NCBI RefSeq assembly: GCF_001311925.1
Contig: NZ_BBCG01000009.1
Span: forward strand, 1-64,000
DNA: 64,000 bases
Direction: 5' to 3'
Source: Cellulosilyticum ruminicola JCM 14822
GTDB taxonomy: Bacteria; Bacillota; Clostridia; Lachnospirales; Cellulosilyticaceae
Positions 59,920 to 64,000 of the stretch are shown here, piece after piece. The notes under the pieces are model-generated. The model ran no database searches. It was given only the letters and a program-made list of their open reading frames with translations, and was not told the DNA's origin. Numbering within the stretch: the stretch's first letter is position 1; every line of letters begins with the position of its first letter. Both the position numbers and the translations under genes were made by a program.

Positions 59920-59958
59920 AAAATAACCAAGTACCTATAATAAGTACTTGGTTATTTT
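59920..59958. terminator. Terminator of the cysteine/azl operon
   Basis: The arms AAAATAACCAAGTAC and GTACTTGGTTATTTT lie 22 bases after the alaX-like gene on the minus strand. Confidence 0.8.
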
Positions 59959-59980
59959 AAGAAATCTTAGAAACAATGTC

Positions 59981-60748
59981 TTAACTTAATGACATTGTTT
60001 CATGATATAAATCTAGGGGCAATTGTACATTTGGAAATTTTACAGTAATACGTTGTAAATTTTTCCCTTTACTTTTCTTAATAACACTTACTGCTCCCAC
60101 ATATTTCGTTGATGGTAAATGGGTTCCGCCACATGCACAAATATAATCTAGGCATTTCCAATAAACAGCTTCTTTTTGTTTTGCATGTGGATAAAGTTCA
60201 ATTTTGCAATCATCTGCTATAATTTGATTCACGTATTCATTGATTTTATCAAGCTGTTCATCATTGAGTTTCTCACGGAAAAAGAAATCTAATCTTGCAT
60301 CCTCTTCTTTAATTGCAGCACCTTTTACATATCTAATAATATCTTTTTCTCCTCGTATCTTTTCAATTGCCATTAATACAAGATGAATAGCCGTATGAGA
60401 AACTGTTAGTCTAGCTCTACGTTCTATATCAATACATACTTTTATTTTCATACCTACTTCAAACTTCTCCAATGCTTCTTCTGCTACGCAATGATAAATT
60501 GGCGTATTCACGTTAATTGTAGGAAAATCTTGTTCTAAAAAAACATCGCCTACACCTTTTTGAGTATCTGTAAATGCAATTTTTTCATTCTCATTAATGA
60601 TCAAAAAGCCTCGATCTCCTTCTTGCCCTCCCCCTTCTGGAAAAGCTACTGTTTGATCACATACTACGCCCTGTTTTCCCACTGCTATCACTGTTGCTTC
60701 ACATTCTTTTAAAAAATAATCCTCATAATATAATTTTTCTGTTCTCAT
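59981..60748 (-). CDS. AlaX-like alanyl-tRNA editing protein
   Basis: A 255-residue protein homologous to the editing part of alanyl-tRNA synthetase. The N-terminus YYEDYFLKECEATVIAVGKQ and FPEGGGQEGDRG match the AlaX-L start. The zinc site is formed by SHTAIHL (HxxxH) and CGGTHLPSTKYVGAV (CxxxH). It hydrolyses Ser or Gly wrongly attached to tRNA-Ala. As the last gene of an operon that makes cysteine via O-acetylserine, it may protect against raised serine pools; this link is inference. Confidence 0.85.
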   Translation of the reverse strand: MRTEKLYYEDYFLKECEATVIAVGKQGVVCDQTVAFPEGGGQEGDRGFLIINENEKIAFTDTQKGVGDVFLEQDFPTINVNTPIYHCVAEEALEKFEVGMKIKVCIDIERRARLTVSHTAIHLVLMAIEKIRGEKDIIRYVKGAAIKEEDARLDFFFREKLNDEQLDKINEYVNQIIADDCKIELYPHAKQKEAVYWKCLDYICACGGTHLPSTKYVGAVSVIKKSKGKNLQRITVKFPNVQLPLDLYHETMSLS

Positions 60749-60760
60749 GTTATAAGCTCC

Positions 60761-61078
60761 TTATAGTATATATACCTGTAACATAATAACTGCTGCTACA
60801 GCTCCACAAATAACAAATGTTATATTGAGTTTCAAATAAGCTAAGATGACGGCTACGGTGCCGCCTACTACACCTACAATAAGTTTTTGACTATTTACAG
60901 ATAAAATCCCTGGAAAAATCAATGCGCCCAATGCTGCATATGGAATAGCTTTTAAAACACCTTCTACTTGCTTTGATAAATTCAACCTATTAAGTATGGC
61001 TACAGGCAGTGCTCTAGGAATATAAGTAACAACAGACATTCCTAATATCATTAAAAGAATATTTTCATTTACACTCAT
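60761..61078 (-). CDS. AzlD-family branched-chain amino acid exporter subunit
   Basis: A 105-residue membrane protein with four helices. It begins NILLMILGMSVVTYIPRALP and has YAALGALIFPGIL, as in AzlD. It works with AzlC encoded just upstream. The pair exports branched-chain amino acids or analogues. Confidence 0.88.
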   Translation of the reverse strand: MSVNENILLMILGMSVVTYIPRALPVAILNRLNLSKQVEGVLKAIPYAALGALIFPGILSVNSQKLIVGVVGGTVAVILAYLKLNITFVICGAVAAVIMLQVYIL

Positions 61079-61104
61079 ATTTTAATCCCTTTCCTGTTTT
61101 TTTA

Positions 61105-61809
61105 CTATGGCTGCGCTTCTTTTTCTTCTAATATTCTTGCCCCTATAATACCACCTAATAAAGTAGCTGCTACAATAGCCCAACTTGATTTAATCCACAT
61201 TCCTAAAATATAATTAATGAACATACTCACGAGAACTACTTTTAACACCTTATGATTTTTATGAATACTTGGTGTGAGTAGTCCTATAAACATGGCATAT
61301 AATGCAATAGACATACTTGAACAAATACTTGTTGGAATAATATCAATAATAATCGTTCCAAGTACTGTTCCCCCAATCCAAGAGCCATAAGTAATAAGTG
61401 CTAAACCTCCAAAAAAGTACTGGTTACAATATTCATCTTCTTCCATAGATATGATGCCAAATGTTTCATCAGTTACACCAAAGGCTAAAATCCATTTCAT
61501 CCATTTAGGTACTTTTTCAAGTCTATTCATCACATACGTACTCATTATAAGATGTCTAATATTAATAATGAGTGTGGCAATAATGATTTCTACACTTCCC
61601 GCACCTACTGCTAACATATTAACTGCTGTTAACTGACTCGCCCCTGCTAGCAGCATAATAGACATAATAATACATTCAGCTTTAGTTAATCCTGTCTGTA
61701 CTGCAATTACTGAGAAAGCTAATGAAATGGGTATAAACCCTATTAAGACTGGTATTCCTTTTTTCAATCCTCTTAGAAACATTTGGTTTTTATACTTCTT
61801 TGCTTCCAT
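61105..61809 (-). CDS. AzlC-family branched-chain amino acid exporter subunit
   Basis: A 234-residue membrane protein; ATG 61809 is chosen over upstream GTG codons because GAGGG stands before it. AzlC marks are IPVLIGFIPISLAFSVIAVQ, LLAGASQLTAVNML, NIRHLIMSTYVM and FGVTDETFGI. It lies between cysE and azlD, with the cysE stop 20 bases upstream. In this operon it may export an amino acid tied to cysteine synthesis; this is not proven. Confidence 0.88.
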   Translation of the reverse strand: MEAKKYKNQMFLRGLKKGIPVLIGFIPISLAFSVIAVQTGLTKAECIIMSIMLLAGASQLTAVNMLAVGAGSVEIIIATLIINIRHLIMSTYVMNRLEKVPKWMKWILAFGVTDETFGIISMEEDEYCNQYFFGGLALITYGSWIGGTVLGTIIIDIIPTSICSSMSIALYAMFIGLLTPSIHKNHKVLKVVLVSMFINYILGMWIKSSWAIVAATLLGGIIGARILEEKEAQP

Positions 61810-61829
61810 TTTAACCCTCACTCTCACGT

Positions 61830-62819
61830 CTAACTACTTCTTAGTAGATTTTTACCCAACCCTACTGCATCCATAATAACGATTTCTGTTTGCTTATCAA
61901 AAACGGCTTTTAAATTTATCTTTTTATAAGGATAATTCACTTTTTCTTTGTAATAATACACCTGTGCACAAATCTTCTCTTCATCTCTGCTTAGTACTTC
62001 TATATCTATATCATCGATTATATTAGTTTCTTCATCAATAAAATGTAATGTTAAATCTGATAAATTCTTTCCATATATTTCAATCTGATTATTAGGCTTT
62101 GGAATGACACCATAAATTAATATACGTTCTTTTTGTTTGTTATATGAAATCTGCATTTGATTGGATATAGAAACTGTAGTATCTCTTGGAATATTACTTG
62201 TTACTACACAGTTTGGATTGATAATCACATTATCACCAATATTAATAGGGCCTAACAATCTGCTTCCACCACCTATTTGCACGTTATTACCTATTGTTGG
62301 ATGCCTCTTACCTGGCTGATTATAGGCAATGCCCCTTGCCCCTATAATCACTCCTTGTAAAATATAGCAGTCATCTCCTATAATAGCGGTCTCTCCTATA
62401 ACTACCCCTACACCATGGTCAATGATAAATCTTTTTCCAATTTGAGATGCCGGGTGAATTTCTATTTTTGTTTCTACTTTCACTCTCTCTGACATTAAAC
62501 GTGCTATTTGTTCTCTCCTACTAACTTCTAGTCGCTGCTCACAATAAATCGCATGAGCTATACGATAATATCTCACTGCCTTGAAGCTTAAATAAGCTTT
62601 AAATACATACTCTAACTTACCAGCAGCTGGATCCTTCTCTTTTAATGCCATTAAATCTTCTTCTATATAAACTGCTATCTCTTGTATTAGTTCATCTAAT
62701 AGCTGTGAAGACATCTTTAAAGCATCCCATTCATTTCTTGGTATATATATGTTAATGCATTCTCTAATCTGTTCTTTAATACTTCTTGTAATATATTGTA
62801 AGTTATTGTTATCTTCCAT
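61830..62819 (-). CDS. cysE: Serine O-acetyltransferase with extra C-terminal domain
   Basis: About 329 residues from ATG 62819 (GGGGGAAAG upstream). The N-terminal helical part leads to the left-handed beta-helix with hexapeptides: EIHPASQIGKRFIIDHGVGV (active-site His), IIGDDCYILQGVIIGARGIA, HPTIGNNVQIGGGSRLLGPI. It makes O-acetylserine for the CysK encoded 45 bases upstream. After about residue 235 there are some 90 extra residues (VIPKPNNQIEIYGKNLSDLT, CAQVYYYKEKVNYPYKKINL) that are strand-rich and IPT/TIG-like. They replace the usual short C-terminal tail that docks into CysK. Confidence 0.88.
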   Translation of the reverse strand: MEDNNNLQYITRSIKEQIRECINIYIPRNEWDALKMSSQLLDELIQEIAVYIEEDLMALKEKDPAAGKLEYVFKAYLSFKAVRYYRIAHAIYCEQRLEVSRREQIARLMSERVKVETKIEIHPASQIGKRFIIDHGVGVVIGETAIIGDDCYILQGVIIGARGIAYNQPGKRHPTIGNNVQIGGGSRLLGPINIGDNVIINPNCVVTSNIPRDTTVSISNQMQISYNKQKERILIYGVIPKPNNQIEIYGKNLSDLTLHFIDEETNIIDDIDIEVLSRDEEKICAQVYYYKEKVNYPYKKINLKAVFDKQTEIVIMDAVGLGKNLLRSS

Positions 62820-62863
62820 TCTCTTTCCCCCTACGTGCAATCTATCTATATTTCTCTGATATA

Positions 62864-63778
62864 TTAGAAATGTTCTAGATAACTTCTTCCACTATCAGGT
62901 GCTACTGTTACAACTACTTTTCCTTTACCTAATTTTTTGGCTAATTTTAATGCTCCGCAAATATTAGCACCTGAAGATATGCCTACTAATAGTCCTTCTT
63001 TACATGCAAGTAATTTCATCATTTCATGTGCTTGTTCATAATCCATATCCATAGCACAATCTATTACATCTCTTTGTAAAATTGGTGGAATCATTCCTAT
63101 TGAAAGCCCTTGTATCTTATGTGGTACAGAAATTCCCTCTAATGATTGACATCCTTTTGGTTGAATGACTACAACCTCTGCTTGTGGAAAACTTTCTTTA
63201 ACGGCTTTTCCTATACCACTTATTGTGCCGCTGCTTCCCATTCCAGCTACAACACAGTCAATTTGATCTAATTCACTTACGATTTCTTTTCCAGTTCCTT
63301 CATAATGGGCATCTACATTAGCCATATTGCTTAATTGATCAAGCCATACATATTCTGGATGTTCTTTCTTAATTTCTCTTACTAATCTAATATGAGAGTC
63401 ATTTCCTGTTGTACTATCAGATAAATATACTGTAACACCATAGGCTTCTAACATCTTAATTTTTTCTTTACTATAATTATCTGGAATAACCAAAATAAGT
63501 TTATACCCTAATACACTTGCTGCCATAGCTAAACCGATTCCAGTATTTCCCCCTGTAGGTTCTATAAGTGTCTGACCAGAATATGGTGTTAAGATGCCTT
63601 TTCTTTGAGCTTGTTTAATCATTTCAATAGCAACTCTGCTCTTAACGCTTCCTCCAGCATTAAATTCTTCAAGCTTTACATAAACATCTGCCATATCCTC
63701 TGTTACTACATTTTTTAATTGTACTAATGGTGTTTTTCCAATATAGTCTATAATTGTGTTTCCAAATTCTTTATTCAT
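62864..63778 (-). CDS. cysK: Cysteine synthase A
   Basis: A 304-residue PLP enzyme converting O-acetylserine and sulfide to cysteine. The PLP lysine is in GGSVKSRVAIEMI; EPTGGNTGIGLAMAA binds substrate; GMGSSGTISGIGKAV holds the phosphate; ISSGANICGALKLA is near the end. AGAGGAG precedes ATG 63778. It heads the operon cysK-cysE-azlC-azlD-alaX and is divergent from a MocR-type regulator. Confidence 0.93.
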   Translation of the reverse strand: MNKEFGNTIIDYIGKTPLVQLKNVVTEDMADVYVKLEEFNAGGSVKSRVAIEMIKQAQRKGILTPYSGQTLIEPTGGNTGIGLAMAASVLGYKLILVIPDNYSKEKIKMLEAYGVTVYLSDSTTGNDSHIRLVREIKKEHPEYVWLDQLSNMANVDAHYEGTGKEIVSELDQIDCVVAGMGSSGTISGIGKAVKESFPQAEVVVIQPKGCQSLEGISVPHKIQGLSIGMIPPILQRDVIDCAMDMDYEQAHEMMKLLACKEGLLVGISSGANICGALKLAKKLGKGKVVVTVAPDSGRSYLEHF

Positions 63779-63851
63779 TTTTTCTCCTCTTTCTGAATAT
63801 ATAGAATAATAATTATATATAATTTTTTATCAAATTTTCTGTATAATATAT

Positions 63852-63909
63852 GTACCACATATATTATAATGTTTTTAGTACCACAATATGATTTTTTTTA
63901 TGGTACCAC
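63852..63909. promoter_or_regulatory. Three GTACCAC direct repeats in the cysK/MocR intergenic region
   Basis: GTACCAC occurs at 63852-63858, 63878-63884 and 63903-63909, spaced 26 and 25 bases, i.e. about two and a half helical turns. Each has T or A-rich flanks (ATGTACCACAT, TAGTACCACAA, TGGTACCACTA). MocR-type regulators are known to bind spaced direct repeats, and one is encoded 27 bases downstream. Overlap with TATAAT-like boxes fits control of one or both promoters. Confidence 0.6.
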
Positions 63910-63935
63910 TATTTTATTTTTATAAGGAGAACATA

Positions 63936-64000
63936 ATGATTTGGCTCAATATTGATAAAAATAAAAACATTCCTCTGACAAAACAAATTTATAAACAAAT
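63936..64000 (+). CDS. GntR/MocR-type regulator, 5' end only
   Basis: ATG 63936 follows AAGGAGA. Only 21 residues are in the window: MIWLNIDKNKNIPLTKQIYK and one more. The x-x-W-x-x-I-D-x-x-x-x-x-P-L-x-x-Q-I-Y start is typical for MocR proteins (GntR winged helix fused to an aminotransferase-like PLP domain), often beginning with this phrase in Clostridia. Divergence from cysK suggests control of the cysteine operon. Confidence 0.65.
   Translation, partial: MIWLNIDKNKNIPLTKQIYKQ

Noticed and set aside
63779-63935. Possible T-box or S-box leader upstream of cysK
   Set aside because: The intergenic region is about 157 bases, with no T-box sequence or SAM aptamer motif; the GTACCAC repeats explain the visible structure better.

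Overview
The window reads as chromosomal DNA of a low-GC Gram-positive anaerobe of the class Clostridia. Supporting signs are AT-rich intergenic DNA, AGGAGG-type ribosome binding sites, meso-diaminopimelate dehydrogenase, a Bce-type antimicrobial-peptide module and a secreted esterase carrying CBM2 and ricin-type lectin domains. The last feature suggests a plant-fibre degrader of the Lachnospirales/Cellulosilyticum kind; this is inference from gene content, not a database match.

Layout. 1-4.3 kb is a decayed accessory stretch: a broken VanR/VanS-like pair, two diverged copies of an unknown gene remnant, a three-gene redox cluster (NapH-like membrane protein, 2[4Fe-4S] ferredoxin, C-GCAxxG-C-C protein) behind a CRP/FNR-type palindrome, and a tRNA-Glu(CTC) with a truncated second copy beside it. 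4.4-22.7 kb holds mostly housekeeping genes: SSB, DjlA-like J protein, dapA, DUF368 transporter, DnaQ-BRCT exonuclease, a double-nitrilase protein, Na+/H+ antiporter with divergent LysR, HAD phosphatase, deaminase, CDF exporter, GH36 alpha-galactosidase and PpiC foldase. 22.7-39.7 kb has acetyltransferase, NPCBM protein, TPR protein, trkA-trkH potassium uptake, L,D-transpeptidase, the BceAB/BceRS module with the regulator and kinase joined in one frame, mobB-moaC, tpx and ddh. 39.8-52.6 kb is a mosaic of IS remnants (IS3, IS200/IS605), a CBM21 protein, a FliD-like protein, MATE pump, decayed EAL and GGDEF genes, a second antiporter, UDP-glucose dehydrogenase and a deleted chemoreceptor. 52.7-55 kb is a folate cluster (HD-domain protein, folP, folB-folK fusion). 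55-60 kb holds a decayed old-yellow-enzyme/LysR pair, the secreted CE1 esterase, an AraC-type regulator and IS3/IS4 scraps. 60-64 kb is a compact cysK-cysE-azlC-azlD-alaX operon divergent from a MocR-type regulator that runs off the window.

Two features stand out. First, a dispersed palindromic element of about 185 bp occurs three times (10468-10651, 24143-24328, 42068-42234), each time between convergent genes, and its stems carry compensatory base changes. This is the best candidate here for an undescribed element. Second, at least a dozen conserved genes (dapA, trkA, folP, moaC, ugd, GH36 and others) are split by single-base indels, mostly in short homopolymers. This pattern is more easily explained by base-calling errors than by mass gene death, so these genes are listed as whole CDS with the frameshift noted. 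Loci with deletions, several lesions or missing ends are listed as pseudogenes.
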